Part shown: one piece after another, positions 33,074 through 44,978 of the stretch | How the letters are laid out: each line of letters begins with the position of its first letter | Position numbering within the stretch: position 1 is the stretch's first letter | Source: Chara braunii | Lineage: Eukaryota > Streptophyta > Charophyceae > Charales > Characeae | Direction of reading: 5' to 3' | DNA length: 64,000 bases | Assembly (NCBI GenBank): GCA_003427395.1 | Contig: BFEA01000313.1 | Location: forward strand, 1,068,271-1,132,270 | Program-made: the position numbers and the translations under genes | The notes under the pieces: generated by a model | What the model was told of the DNA's origin: nothing | Seen by the model: only the letters and a program-made list of their open reading frames with translations | The model's database searches: none

Positions 33074-33432
33074 AGGGATGACAAACCTCCCGTCAGTTTA
33101 ACATCCCTCATTTGGCCCGCCTCAGGTCAGGACTAATCAGACCATTTGTCTTGACAACCCTTTTAACCTACCCAGGTCAGGACCTCCATATCCACTACTC
33201 GAGTATGGCGATCCTTTGGCGCACCTCACGCCAAGACACTCAGACTATAGCTGGTCTGGTCACCCTAGTAGGACAGTAAACCTCTCATTAGTTCAACCGT
33301 CCCGTACCCGGGTTTGACCACTGCGGTCAGGGACCCGGTTTAATTACGATTCCAAGCTCTGGTGAACCTCACTGGATTGCATCCTATGACTGCAGTAGGG
33401 TTCCAACTGGCCCCTCTTCACCTCACAGGCCA
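33074..33432. repeat. Hairpin cluster with conserved loops
   Basis: AGGGATG/CATCCCT (33074-33108) encloses 21 nt containing AAACCTC and AGTTTAA. A second unit, GGACAG/CCGTCC with one mismatch (33271-33302), encloses the related loop AAACCTC...AGTTCAA. TTGGCG-cacctca-CGCCAA (33216-33234) and TGGCC/GGCCA (33408-33432) share CACCTCA in the loop. Confidence 0.6.
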
Positions 33433-33646
33433 AACTCTCGGAGTCTTAGCCTCAACCAACTATGAAATTCGACACTCGAGTTGAGGACCCACCAGATTGC
33501 AATCTACTGTGGTAAGGCTCTGGCGAGCCCGACAATCAACTTATCTCAAGTTAAAGAACAAAACCTCGGACACAGACAATCAAACAAGCATGTTAAAACC
33601 CACAAGCAGACTGTCCATGTCCCAAGCAACAAAACGAAAATTTATC

Positions 33647-34027
33647 GCGAGACCTCCCTTCAGTCTCAAGAGATACTGAATAGCAACAGACAACAACCGA
33701 CAATGTACTTCCAAGAGACCTCCCTTCAACCTCAAAAAATACAATGTGTTGATCCCAAAGAGGTCCCTTCCCTCGTCTAAGAATACTCACAAGAGACCTC
33801 TTGTTAACCTCAAGGAAGTATAGAGATACTGGTCCCAGAGAGATCTCTTCCCTCGTCTGAGAATTTTTCCAAGAGACCTTTCGTCAGTCAGAAGAAAGTA
33901 TAGAGATACTGGTCCCAGAGAGATCCCTTTCTTCGTCTGAGAATTTTCCCAAGAGAACTTTCGTCAGTCTGAAGAAAGTATAGAAATACTGATCGCAGAG
34001 AGGTCCCCTCTCTCGTTTGAGATAGAG
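33647..34027. repeat. 80-bp tandem array
   Basis: AAGAGACC starts units near 33647, 33713, 33791, 33871 and 33951; the last three are exactly 80 bp apart. Inner hairpins vary with pairing kept: TTG/CAA, CTG/CAG, and GAGAGG-tcc-CCTCTC in the last unit. The array directly abuts the left arm of the large inverted repeat. Confidence 0.85.
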
Positions 34028-34334
34028 GTAAGACAAGGAACGAATCTATCATGGACTGAGAAGAGACAAATTGTTGTAGAAACCCTACAAGAAAAATTGA
34101 AGACGGATGTGTAGTACTAGAGTGTCTTTTTATGATAATGAAGAGGAAAGACCCTTCATTATCGAGGTTGATGGGGGACCAATAACTCTTGGTAGTGTAC
34201 TCATACAGAAAGATGAGAATGAAGGAGAAATGAAGGACAATGACACATAACTCTCAATTTCACAAAAAGAGGCTACACACAATTTAGAAAACAGTTGCTG
34301 ACAATCATCAAGTGCCTCAGGTGCTTTATGCACT

Positions 34335-34620
34335 ATGTCCTTGGAAGGAGGTTCATCCTGAAGACTGATGCATCTGCTGTGATTGGTGCTATCAAGAAGC
34401 ATCAACAAGTAGATCCAACAGTAAGCTGATGGAGAATATTCCAACAGACTTTTGATTTTAAGTTGGAGAAGATTCCAACTGAGAAAAATCGAGCAGATGG
34501 CATAAGCCGAATTAACTAGAGAATTGAAGAAGATGAAGATATTGATGGCACTACAGAAGAATCTGCCTATGTTGATAACTTCCTGAATAAAGAAGATGAT
34601 GAAGATTACAAGGTACCAAT
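34335..34620 (+). pseudogene. Gypsy RNase H C-terminal remnant (left arm)
   Basis: Readable pieces are LKTDASAVIGAIKK, FDFKLEKIPTEKNRADGISRI and an acidic linker (EEDEDIDGTTEESAYVD). This pattern (TDAS, then FDFxLxxIP...N.ADGxSR) is typical of gypsy RNase H followed by the connection to integrase. Stops interrupt it. Confidence 0.65.
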
Positions 34621-34960
34621 CGCTTATAAGTGAAATTTGTGGTCTGATGAAAGAGACAGATGGGGAGAAACCATGATGCATATGTTTATGAGTTAATTTT
34701 TGAAAAAGAAGAAGATGAAGAACATAACGATTCATATGCCAGAGTCAATACAACAACTGTGGTACTTCATGAACTTGAAGAAAGTTTTGGATAAAAAGAT
34801 GGAGAAGAAACTGGAAAAAAAAAAAAAGAGGTTTCCTTTATCCTTGAGGAATATAATGAGAATTATCAAGAGACTAGGGAGATAATGAAAAGATAAAAAT
34901 TTTTAAAATATTACTACAAGAATTTAAGGCAATTGTTCTGATTAAAAAGAGGGTACCTCT

Positions 34961-35770
34961 TTATGAATGACAAGGAAGGTTTGCATCCACTAAGAGTTGT
35001 TTGTGGGAAAGAAAGGCAAGTAGAAATAATTGTTGCTCTTCCTGAGGGGGGTGTCGGTGGCCATAAAGCAGATGAAGCAACCTATATTAAGACAACTAAG
35101 CTTTACTTCTAGCCTGGCCTGAGAGACATTATTTACAAGTTCTGAGTTTTGTAAATCATGTATATTTTGTCAGAAGAGATCCACAACTACGCTGATTGAG
35201 TCTTTGTTTCATGCTATCATGGTTGAACCAGGGAATCGAGTTCACGTGAATCTCATCACCATGCCTCTAGGCAAAGGTGGGAAGAGATACATACTGAACA
35301 TAAAAGATAATTTCTCTTGATATGTTGAGGCAAAAACTCTGAAGAGGAAGACAGACGAGCAAGTGGCTGGTTAGATAGAGGAGGTCAATATCAGATATTC
35401 CTTTATCAAAGAGTTTGTTTCAGACAGAGGATCTGAATTCATAAATGAGATTGTGAGAACCACTTTCAGATATGATGTCAGAATTCGATACATGACTACT
35501 TACCATCCTCAAGCAAATGCACCCGTCGAAAGAGGTCACAAAACTCTGAAAGATTCGTTGGCCAAATGGTGTGAAGGGAACCTTAGCAAGTGGCAAAAAA
35601 TACTAAGCGTTGCAGTCTGTGCTAATAACATTAGTGTTACGAGAACTACTGGTATGCTCTATTCACTCTGTGGTACGGTCGGTATGCTACTTTACCTATT
35701 GGGAGCATATTCAAAACATGGTCAAGCCAAGAGAGTGACAGAGAATACTCTCTCTAAGAGCTTCTTTTGA
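34961..35770 (+). pseudogene. Gypsy integrase remnant (left arm)
   Basis: Pieces in order: LRVVCGKERQVEIIVALPEG, GGHKADEATY (second His of HHCC), CxxC region FCQKRST, VHVNLITMPL (first catalytic Asp changed to Asn), FVSDRGSEF (second Asp kept) and NAPVERGHKTL (Glu kept). The last part is open from 35453 to 35770. It is clearly related to the integrase at 44-1378. Confidence 0.8.
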
Positions 35771-35999
35771 AATCAGAATGAGACAAATATCAGAAGTTGA
35801 TCAGCCAGTGATGGATGCTGCAGAGAGAATGGCCACGAACAAATTATCGGATCAGGAAACATGGAACAAAAGAGGGACTTCGTGTTTCTTGTTCCATGTT
35901 TCCTGATCCGATAATCTGTCGGTGGTCATTCTCTCTGCAGCATCCATCACTGGCTGATCAACTTGATATTTTTCTCATTCTGATTTGAAGAAGCTCTTA

Positions 36000-36800
36000 G
36001 AGAGAGTATTCTCTTTCACTCTCTTGGTTTGACCATGTTTTGAATATGCTTCCAATGGTTAAAGTTACATACCGACCGTACCACAGAGTGAATAGAGCAT
36101 ACCCAGTAGTTCTTTTAACAGTAATGTTATCAGCACAGACTGCAACGCTTAGTATTTTTTGTCACTTCCTAACGTTCCCTTCACACCATTTGGCCAATGA
36201 ATCTTTCAGAGTTTTGTGACCTCTTTCGACGGGTGCATTCGTTTGAGGATGGTAAGTAGTCACGTATCGAATTCTGACACCAGATCTGAAAGTGGTTCTC
36301 ACAATCTCATTTATGAATTCAGATCCTCTGTTTGAAACAAACTCTTTGATAAAGGAATATCTGATATTGACTTCCTCTATCAATCAGCCACTTGCTCGAC
36401 TGTCTTCCTCCTCAGAGTTTTTGCCTCAACATATCCAGAGAAATTATCTTTCATATTCAATATGTATCCCTTCCTACCTTTGCCTAGAGGCATGGTGATG
36501 AGCTCCACGTGGACTCAGTTCCCTGGTTCAACCATGATAGCAGGAAACAAAGACTTAATTAGCCTAGTTGTGGATCTCTTCTGACAAAATATATATGATT
36601 TACAGAACTCAGAACTTGTAAATCATGCCTCTCATGCTAGGCCAGAAGTAAAGCTTAGTTGTCTTAAAATAGGTTGCTTCATCTGCTCTATGACCACCGA
36701 CAACCCCCTCAGGAAGAGCAACAATTATGTCTAGTTGCCTTTCTTTCCCACAAACAACTCTTAGTGGAGGCAAACCTTCCTTGTCATTCACAAAGAGGTA
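36000..36800 (-). pseudogene. Gypsy integrase remnant (right arm)
   Basis: On the minus strand: LRVVCGKERQLDIIVALPEG, GGHRADEATYFKTTKLYFWP, VHVELITMP (first Asp changed to Glu), FVSNRGSEF (second Asp changed to Asn) and NAPVERGHKTLKDSLAKW (Glu kept). The open part is 36162-36383. Two of three catalytic residues are altered, by different changes from the left arm. Confidence 0.8.
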
Positions 36801-37149
36801 CCCTATTTTTAATCAGAACAACAGCCTAAAATTCTTGTAGTAATATTTTTAAAAAGTTTTTTTCATTATCTCCCAGTCTCTTGATAATTCTCATTATATT
36901 CCTCAAAGAAAAAAGAAACCTCTTTTTTTTTCTTTTTCAACCTCTTCTCCATCTTTTTATCCAAAACTTTCTTCGATTTCATTGACTGCCACAGTTGTTG
37001 TATTGACTCTGGCATACCATTCGTTATGTTCTTCATCTTCTTCTTTCTCAAAAATTAAGTCATAAACATATGCATCAGGGTTTCTCCCCAACTGTCTCTT
37101 TCGTCAAACCACAAATTTCACTTATAAGAGATTGGTACCTTGTAATCTT

Positions 37150-37620
37150 CATCATCTTCTTCATTCATGAAGTTTTAGGCAAATTCTTCTGTAGTGCCAT
37201 CAATTTCTTCATCTTCTTCAATTCTCCAGTCAATTCAGTTTATGTCATGTGCTCGATTTTTCTCTGTTGGAAACTTCTCCAACTTAAAATCAAAAGTCTG
37301 TTGGAATCTTCTCGATTAGCTTACTGTTGGATCCACTTGTTGATGCTTCTTGATAGCACCAATCACAGCAGATGCATCAGTCCTCAGGATTAACCTTCTT
37401 CCAAGTACATAGTGCCTAAAGCACCTGAGACACAGGATGATTGTCAGCAACTGTTTTCTAAATTGTGTGTAACCTCTTTCTATGAAATTGAGAGTTCTAT
37501 TTCATTCTCATTCATTTTCCCTTCATTCTCATATTTTTGTATGAGTACACCACCAAAAGTTCTTGGTCCCCCATCAACCTCGATAATGAAGGGTCTTTCC
37601 TCTTCATCATCATAAAAAGG
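37150..37620 (-). pseudogene. Gypsy RNase H remnant (right arm)
   Basis: Minus-strand text reads PFIIEVDGGPRTFGGVLIQK, a typical start of retroelement RNase H with the first catalytic Asp in EVDGGP. NENEIELSIS and a TDAS-type region follow. Frames are broken. Confidence 0.6.
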
Positions 37621-37631
37621 CATTCCCAGTA

Positions 37632-38610
37632 CTACACGTCCATCTTCAATTTTTCTTGTAGGGTTTCTGCAGCAATCTGTCTCTTTTCAGTCCATGATAG
37701 ACTCGTTCCTTGCCTTACAGTCTCCCTTAGAGTCTCTTTAAGAGTAACAAAATGAGTAATGAAAATATTCCAGAATCCGCAGACACCCAAGAAGTGTCTA
37801 ACATTTATTACTCGCTTGAGAGGCAGAGACCAGTTCAAAATCTTGTATATTTTCTCGGATCGGGACTCCTACCCTCGGAGAGAAATCTAAAACCTAAGAT
37901 GGTTACTTCTGCTTGAAAGAGAAAAGACTTTGGTCCACTGACAGTCAAATTATATTTTTGAAGTTAGCTTCGCACCCTCTGTATGATCCCAGACAAACTT
38001 TCTGACTCCATGGGCAATCAAAGTCTTGTTTCTTACGACAGATTGTTTCACTGGATTATCATCGATATAGGGGATAGTTATCTCATGAGAAATATCATGC
38101 ATAACTTGAATCATATCCCTTTGAACCATTGCCACACCATTAGTCCACACTTGAGGTACCACGCACATCTGAATAAGTCATTTTGGCGTGTGCATGACAG
38201 TCATTGGTCGACTAGTGGTATCAATGAGAAAATGAGCGTAGCCAGAGTATACGTCAATCAAAAAATAAATGCATCGACCAACAAATGATTCAGAAAAGGG
38301 ATCAACATTAGGGAGGCTACCTGCATCACGTACCATTACTGAGTTGATCTTTTGAAAATTTTGTATCCATCTAAATCCACCTTCTGGTTTTCAAAAGCAA
38401 CACCAATGATTAGCATGCAGTCCATCAGCAAGTTCAGCAACACTAGAAGCAATCTTATCGTCTAAATATTTTACCACCTCTGCCTCTTTTTTTTTGACAT
38501 ACTTAGTTGGTCTGTCATTCCATAGAATATGATCAACTGTTCACATCTTTGTTATCTTGATCACATTCACATTCAACCGCCCTCTTTCTTCATCATTAAA
38601 AACAAATGCA
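37632..38610 (-). pseudogene. Gypsy reverse transcriptase remnant
   Basis: Minus-strand motifs: VKKKEAEVVKYLDDKIAS, LIDVYSGYAHF (motif A, Asp and GY), GVAMVQRDMIQVMHD, IPYIDDNPVK (YIDD active site) and RVINVRHFLGVCGFWNIFI (thumb/connection), then SWTEKRQIAAETLQ. The active site is kept but stops interrupt the frame. Confidence 0.8.
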
Positions 38611-39434
38611 CTAGAAAATTTCTAACATACTTTGAAGATATATATTTTTTGATCCTATCTTCATTGTGTCAAATATTTCTCTAGTGACTCTATTTTCTGA
38701 CTTTGTTGATTCCCTTAACTCTTTGATAATTATCTAGTGACTCATTTTCTATCAAAACAACAACTGAGTTCTTTGTCACCCTCTTGGACTTGTACTTTCT
38801 TTTTGACCCAGTGATTATTTTTCTAAAAAATAATGAGTTGATATGCAAACTGTAATTCAATTTTTTCACTCTTAGTCGATTCAACAACCTTCTTAAATGC
38901 TTCAATCTGTCCATCTTCATCCTTGAGTTTGTCAAAAGCTTTCATCATTTTAGAAATTTGATTAATGTCTACTGACACTTCCTCTTTAATCTCTTGTCTG
39001 TTTTTTTCTTTTAAACCATCACTCCCCTCGACACGGAAAACCTCCTCCTACCGGTAGCGCCGTTTCACAAAGGGTACCGGTAGCATAAAGCGAGAATCAG
39101 GTGAATGGAAGAAACAAAATTTATGTCAAGAAATTGGAAATGTGTGAAATCGGCGCGACGATCATTTCACGGTCATAACAATTTTATTTTATTTTTTGAT
39201 ATTTTTTCTTAAAAAATCACGACCTAATCTACGGATCCTCAAATTTTTAAAAATTTTGAAGACTTCTTCTGAACACGAAAAATCGTCAAAGTTCAATCTT
39301 TCAAATGGAGGGATTGGGCCCATCGGTGACGAACGGTCGCCGTCCCTCGGTACAACCCGGCCCTAACTTACAGAGTCGAGAATTTTTTATTGTCGGGGGT
39401 ATTGGCGGTTTTACTTCCTGTTCTTCTCAACAGA
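38611..39434 (-). other. Diverged linker or insertion between protease and RT
   Basis: A Lys/Asn-rich minus ORF (38690-38935) may be protease-RT linker. The 39035-39430 part looks unlike the flanks (GC-rich patches, two TACCGGTA motifs at about 39047 and 39079) and could be an insertion. Confidence 0.35.
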
Positions 39435-39968
39435 TTATTCCCTTTTGAGTGAACAAACTGATATTTGATGTTTATAATAATGAGAAGTATAAACCATAAA
39501 GGTATTTTCCTGAGCAGTCTTTGGATCCTGCAGACCAATCCAAGATGGCCCTTTATGACTGAAGAACTGAACGGCTTTCATCCTGTGTAACAATGAGATG
39601 CCTAAAATACAGTCATGATCCAGATCTGACACCACGAACCCTAATAGTTCTATAGACATTGTTCCAACCTTAATTGACAAATTATCAATGTATCCAGTTA
39701 AATAGAGAGTCACGACAATATTACTTAGTTTGTTATTTGATGACCTATCAATAGTTAAATCACCAACCTCTATAGTTCTCAAGGAGAGAATGATCATTTC
39801 TGCCCCAGAGTCTACTAAGGCTCGAATTTGCACTTGGTTAGTATAGATAGTTAAGTACCCGCAACCCACGGTTGCAAATCTCATCTTACAACCCGGCAAT
39901 GATCTGTTCACTTGACTGAGGAAAAATGATCTCAAATAGTTGACTTCCACCTTTTTCTTTTCAACCAA
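39435..39968 (-). pseudogene. Retropepsin-like aspartic protease
   Basis: A 177-residue minus ORF has the catalytic ALVDSGAE (D53 of the ORF) and the second conserved hydrophobic-Gly motif CILGISLL (residues 120-127), about 70 residues apart as in retropepsins. It would cleave the Gag-Pol polyprotein. This domain itself is undamaged, but the surrounding polyprotein is broken. Confidence 0.85.
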
Positions 39969-40249
39969 CTTCTAGAGTTTCTCTCTCAACTTAGGTGCTA
40001 GTGTCATTGCCTCCTTGAAAAATAGAGTCACTTCTGTTTCCTCTAATATTTTTTTGATCACATCAGTGATTACAGTTTCATCTTTCAATTTACTCTTCGA
40101 GATGAACTTTGTCTTTTTCCTTTGTTCATTTTTTCGAGAGGAAGGGTTCGGTTCTTCTTTTTTAAAAATGTCATTTAGGATCTCTTCGACTCTTCTTCTC
40201 TTATTTTCCTAAATCATGTGAGGTGTCAAGTGCGCTTAAAAATTTTTTA

Positions 40250-42562
40250 CCTTCCCACCACTATGTTGGACTCCATAACGACTTCTAGTGGTAGATCACC
40301 CTCTAAAGACATCATGTTGACTGAACAAGCTGATTCGTTAGAAGAAGATACTACTAACTTAGAAAAATTATGCGAAGCAAAAGTTTTTTCTAATAAAAGT
40401 CCGCTTGAGAAAACCACATCAGATAGACTTTCCACTAATGTTAAGGACTGTAGAAGCAACTTAATCATGGTAGAAGAATAATCAGATTTCTGCACAAGCT
40501 CTTCGGACAGTTCGCCAATAAGAAAGTGAACATTCATATTAGTCTTTCTCTTTTTATTTTTCTTCATTTTTTTCTCTTGTTTAATAGCAAGAAGTCTCAT
40601 ACTTCCCGGATGTATGAGATCCAATTTGTTCAATGAACTGTCACAGACATGACTCACCGCATCTTTTTTGGCTACCCCACTCTTCATATATTCTTCCAGG
40701 GGTTTTCAGTAAGTTGTGGTGTGACCTCCTTCACCACAATAGTAGCAGACAAAGTTTTTTCTTAGACGATCATCATACTCCCTTCTCTCTTTGTTTCCTT
40801 CTCCACCATTCCCCCCATTAATTTTTGGTCTGGAAGAGTCTTATCTTTTCCCACAGTTGTCATCATCGTCCTCATCCTCACTTTCAACCGTCTTCTTCTC
40901 TTTCTCATCTACAACATGATTAACATGCATATAATTGGTCATAACTCGTTGAACAATATTCTCAATGCTCAGATTGTTCTCTTTATTCAAACTATTCTCT
41001 TTCTCCATTCTTTAGTCAAAGTATTGATTTGATCCAGTGATCACTTCTTGTGTGAGACTGTAGGTAGAGTTCTGACTATTGCAACCATTGCATCCCATCT
41101 GAGAGGATAATGTTATGTCTGATTCAGAACTGATTGTCTTTCATTATCAGTGAAGTTAGTCAGGAAAATATGACACCTTTAGGCCCCGTCCAAATTTGAA
41201 ATTCTTCCGGCTGTTCATATAAATATCTGGAGGAAAACATTGAAAGTATTATACCTAGGTCTTCTGATATTGAGAAGATAATTGGTAGTGGTTGAAACAG
41301 AGTCTTTCTCAAATTTTCTTTTTATTATTTTTTTGACTTCTTCTCATGTTGTACCCCTTCCATCAACTCTTTGACTGCTAACCTTGAATCAGAATCACAG
41401 TATGACAGAAAACGCTTAAGTGGCCGTCTATCGGTCGAACCATAACTGAGTCTAAATAATTTATATTCATCCAAGAAATAATGTACTTGAGGTCCTCGGA
41501 AGCATGAAATTATTTCTTCGGATCTCGTTGCTCTTGCAATATCCGACCCTCCTTTTATAGTGTAAACGTTCTCGACTAACTCTCGTATAACACCAACCAG
41601 GGTTTTTACATGAGTCCTTGCAGAAGAGTTAGGTCTTGAACTAAGTCTCCCTCGTCCAGATATATTGACCATCAACTTTCTTGATACCTTTTCTTTCTCT
41701 CTTCTTGTTATTTTTGACCTCTCCCTCCCTATTCTCAATCTCTTACTCTTCTCGCAAGAGATACAGGTTCGTCTCTCTCCTCCCTTGTTTGTTCTATCCC
41801 CTGAGAATTTTGTATGCAGAGAGTATAAGCAATAATAGTCTGAGTACAGATCAAGGACAAAACGAATTTTCCTAGTCTCCCAATATAATTTTCAATCAGT
41901 TATCTTTCATCTTCCCTACTTAGTCTTTTGTTATATCCTTTCACAGTACCCCGAATCATAAAGTACCTTGTCAGGTCTATAACCTCATAATCAAATTGTA
42001 TTGCTTATAAACCGCTGTTGATTCTTCTGACAAGAGAGACTCGTTCTCTTGAGGAGTGATATGATATTCTCTCAACAATCTTCATTGTCACTATTTTCAG
42101 CAGGTAGTTGATCTCAGTTTGATCGGTAACAACTCTCAAGGCAGAGTCTCTTATCCGATTAAGAAAGGATTGCAAAAACTCTAGCTCATCCAAAGTGGAG
42201 AGATTTCTGTCGATCCGGAGAGTACCTTCTGTTTTGACTATCCTTCTTTCCAAAAGAAACCTAAACGTTAGTTGTTCAACCGAACGAGACATTATCAATC
42301 ATTATAGACAACACAAGGAGAAATAGATCTCATGTTGAGTGTAATCAAGGATTTCAAACCTGTGCGCAAAGGTATTTAAAAGTAAAGATTTTATCATCAC
42401 CGTGGAATCACCCTTCCTTGCTTTACCTACCATGGCAATGGCTTCCAACGGAGATATCCAGTCTCTCTTGTCATCAAAGCCATCCGTAGTTGAGAAACTC
42501 GAGAGTCTCTCAAACTGTCTCACTCTCTCTTTCCAAGTAACTTTTTTTTTGTAGTTTTTCAA
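40250..42562 (-). pseudogene. Gag remnant with CCHC knuckle broken at the last Cys
   Basis: Helical minus-strand ORFs (42562-42302, 42298-42005, 41738-41325, 40687-40247) lie in broken succession, with capsid-like charged helices and an RG-rich patch (ISGRGRLSSRPNSSART). The knuckle at 40706-40747 reads CYYCGEGGHTTTY followed by TGA exactly where the fourth ligand Cys is expected, so a Cys codon became a stop. MKSGVAKKDA follows in the same frame. Confidence 0.65.
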
Positions 42563-42988
42563 GTCACTTTTTTGTTCTTATAAGACTAATGTAAGCCCAT
42601 GTCCGACATTGCAAATAATGAACTTCCTTCTCTAGACACGCTGAGGCATAAATTCTTACGTCCAAACTGCCGGTATTCAAGAATTTGACCGCTGGAATGT
42701 GAAATATTATGCGGTTTCTTTCACAGTCTCATATCTCAGAATTATGAAGGGATTATCAAACTCAATCACTCCATATAGTCTTCCTTTTACAACTGATATC
42801 CTTGCTACTGAGACTCTGAGGGTGTTCTTCCTGAGGTTTTTTCACCTTCCATACAATGTTCTCCTTAACAACCCAATTACCGGTTTCCTCTACTGAAAGA
42901 TTTTTCGTTCTTATGACAATCTCTTCATTTCTCTTTCCTTAGTACCATATTAACAATTGACATTCAATTACGCGCATCACAATAGTTG
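42563..42988. other. Non-coding region
   Basis: I see nothing recognisable. It may be the untranslated leader of the minus-strand element. Confidence 0.3.
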
Positions 42989-43346
42989 TTAGCTACGCAG
43001 TACCGTGTTCGCGTTCGGAGGCGAACGCGAACAAGCGCCCAAAACGCTCCGAACGCGAACATAAAAAATATAAAAAATATATAAAAAAAACAAAAACAAA
43101 TTCTCAGAAAAATCTGAAAAACATATATGTTATGTAAAATAACAATATAAGCAATGTTTGCCTTGGAGTCATGGTCAAATTCAGAGCCAATCATGAGTTA
43201 AAAATAAAAAATTGAATTTGTTTTTTTTTTTTTTTTTAACGAATAAAAAATCATTTTCACCTAACATGTTCGCGAGCTGCTCGCACGAATGTGCAAACAC
43301 GTTCGCGTGAACGTGAAGAGGCACCAACACGTTCGCCATGCTATGG
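42989..43346. mobile_element. MITE, copy 1
   Basis: Collinear with 44208-44569 in the same orientation: GTTCGGAGGCGAA near the left end, a central CTCAGAAAAATCTGAAAAAC and TGTTATGTAAAATAA, and a right-end GTTCGCG inverted-repeat region. Ends are degraded and no target duplication is clear. Confidence 0.7.
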
Positions 43347-44199
43347 AATGTGAGGAATAATAATTGTCTCATACGTTACTGGCATTAGTCCCCACTCCAC
43401 TTTCTTTATTTATTTGCTTAGTTCTTTTTTTTCATTATAGATAGATTGAAAAACAATTTCTCATAGCCAATTAAATACCTCACCATCATTGCAGCCTCCC
43501 TTCTTGATGTATGGACGAATATCATAGATATCTGCCTCCAAAAAGCGAGTTTGCACTGCACAGATGGTTGAACTGCCAAAGTAATAAACCCAACAATGTT
43601 TGTACTGATAGGAGAGTATCCCTTTAGAAGTCAGTTTAAACAGCTCATTTTCAGTACATTCTTGACCAACATCCCTGAATCTGATTTGTCTTCTTCTCTT
43701 CCTGTTTCCTCAAAGCGTCAAAGACGCATCAAGCCTGATCCTCTTTAATAAATAATGTCAGTCTCCTTCTCTAGCCCAGTGTGGTACCTTACACATGAAG
43801 AGATAAGACTCAGTAAGCAACCGAGATTTCCAAGAGAATAATGACTCAATGAGGATGGCAAAGTCAATATGAGAATTTGAACATTGTCGACGGTTCTCAA
43901 ACCCTAATCAAAACTCAAAGTTGTTGCTGACCCACACTCATTCCGGACACGAAATGTTTTCATGTCCCCGACAACGACGTTATTTTTATCGCACATTTTC
44001 CAGTCAGGCCATTTCAGGCCATCAAAAAGCCAACAGGCTGTCACGCAGGATTTTGATGATTATAATTGCAATAAATAAATAAATTAAATAAATCAAATCC
44101 CTTCTTGTTATGTGCGTTCGACTTCGAGCGAGACACTTCAATTGCGGTATTCACCGTCCCCGATCTCAGAAATCTTTTATTTTGATTCGGAACATTAAA
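43347..44199. other. Non-coding region
   Basis: I see no gene or RNA. Confidence 0.35.
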
Positions 44200-44577
44200 G
44201 ATTATGCTTACGTAGCACCGTATTTGCGTTCGGAGGCGAATGCGAACATGCTCGGCCGAATGTGAACAAGCGCTCAAAACCCTCCGAACCCGAAAATAAA
44301 AAATATTTAAAAAAAAACGGTACTCAGAAAAATCTGAAAAACATATATGTTATGTAAAATAAGAATACATGCAACTTTTGCCTTGGAGTCATGTTCAAAT
44401 TCATAGTCAATCATGAGTTAAAAATAAAAAACCGTTTTTTTTAATTTTTTTATTTTTTTTCGAAAAAAAATTATGTTCGCCCGAACATGTTCGCGAGTTG
44501 CTCGCTCGAAAGTGTGAACACGTTCGCGCGAACGTGAAGGGGCGCGACCATATTCTCCGTGCTACGCAGGATTATGC
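44200..44577. mobile_element. hAT-type MITE, copy 2, with 8-bp target duplication
   Basis: The element 44208-44569 (362 bp) has imperfect terminal inverted repeats (TTACGTAGCACCG and, inverted, CTGCGTAGCACGG). It is flanked on both sides by GATTATGC (44200-44207 and 44570-44577). An 8-bp duplication is the signature of hAT-superfamily transposition. There is no coding capacity. Confidence 0.85.
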
Positions 44578-44978
44578 AAATAATAATCATGAATTTATGG
44601 AGTGTCAATTTTAGCAATTTACTAATTTTGAAAATCGTGACAAGATCATCAGGAAAACATAATCATCAAGCAAAGTCAATGCAAATGAAGCAGGACTGAC
44701 TGACTCAAAACAGAAACGAGGTAAATGAGAAAAAAATGAGAACTTATAATAGTCTTAGAAAGTACAAACAGATAGACATGACCAACATACATCAGGAGTT
44801 TCAACTCATCCCTCTGGTAACTCATTATCAGTCTCTCACTTGGTTGTGTGTCTCTTGTGCCTTGAGCTACCTCCTGAGACCGTGACCTTTGGACATAGAG
44901 CCACCTAAAACCTGCAAGCTCCGAACACTTCCTTCCTATGCCCATGATCCGGAAGTCAACCATAGTACAAAATTTCTC

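Larger units (their letters stand above)
34029..35874 (+). repeat. Left arm of a ~1.85-kb inverted repeat
   Basis: This arm is the reverse complement, with divergence, of 35875-37718. The outer end GTAAGACAAGGAACGA matches GTTCCTTGCCTTAC at 37717. The centre lies near 35874, between AACATGGAACAA and TTGTTCCATGTT. Confidence 0.93.
35875..37718 (-). repeat. Right arm of the inverted repeat
   Basis: Mirror partner of 34029-35874. Unlike the left arm, it continues outward into RT, protease and Gag of the same minus-strand element. Confidence 0.93.
35875..42562 (-). mobile_element. Degenerate Ty3/gypsy element on the minus strand
   Basis: Reading the minus strand from high to low coordinates gives Gag pieces (42562-40250), protease (39968-39435), RT (~38610-37640), RNase H (~37620-37150) and integrase (~36800-36000). 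This is canonical Ty3/gypsy order. No LTRs are recognised. Many stops and frameshifts are present. Confidence 0.8.

Noticed and set aside
34130-34735. 201-residue minus-strand ORF
   Set aside because: It is antisense to the gypsy RNase H-linker remnant and has no family-like motifs.
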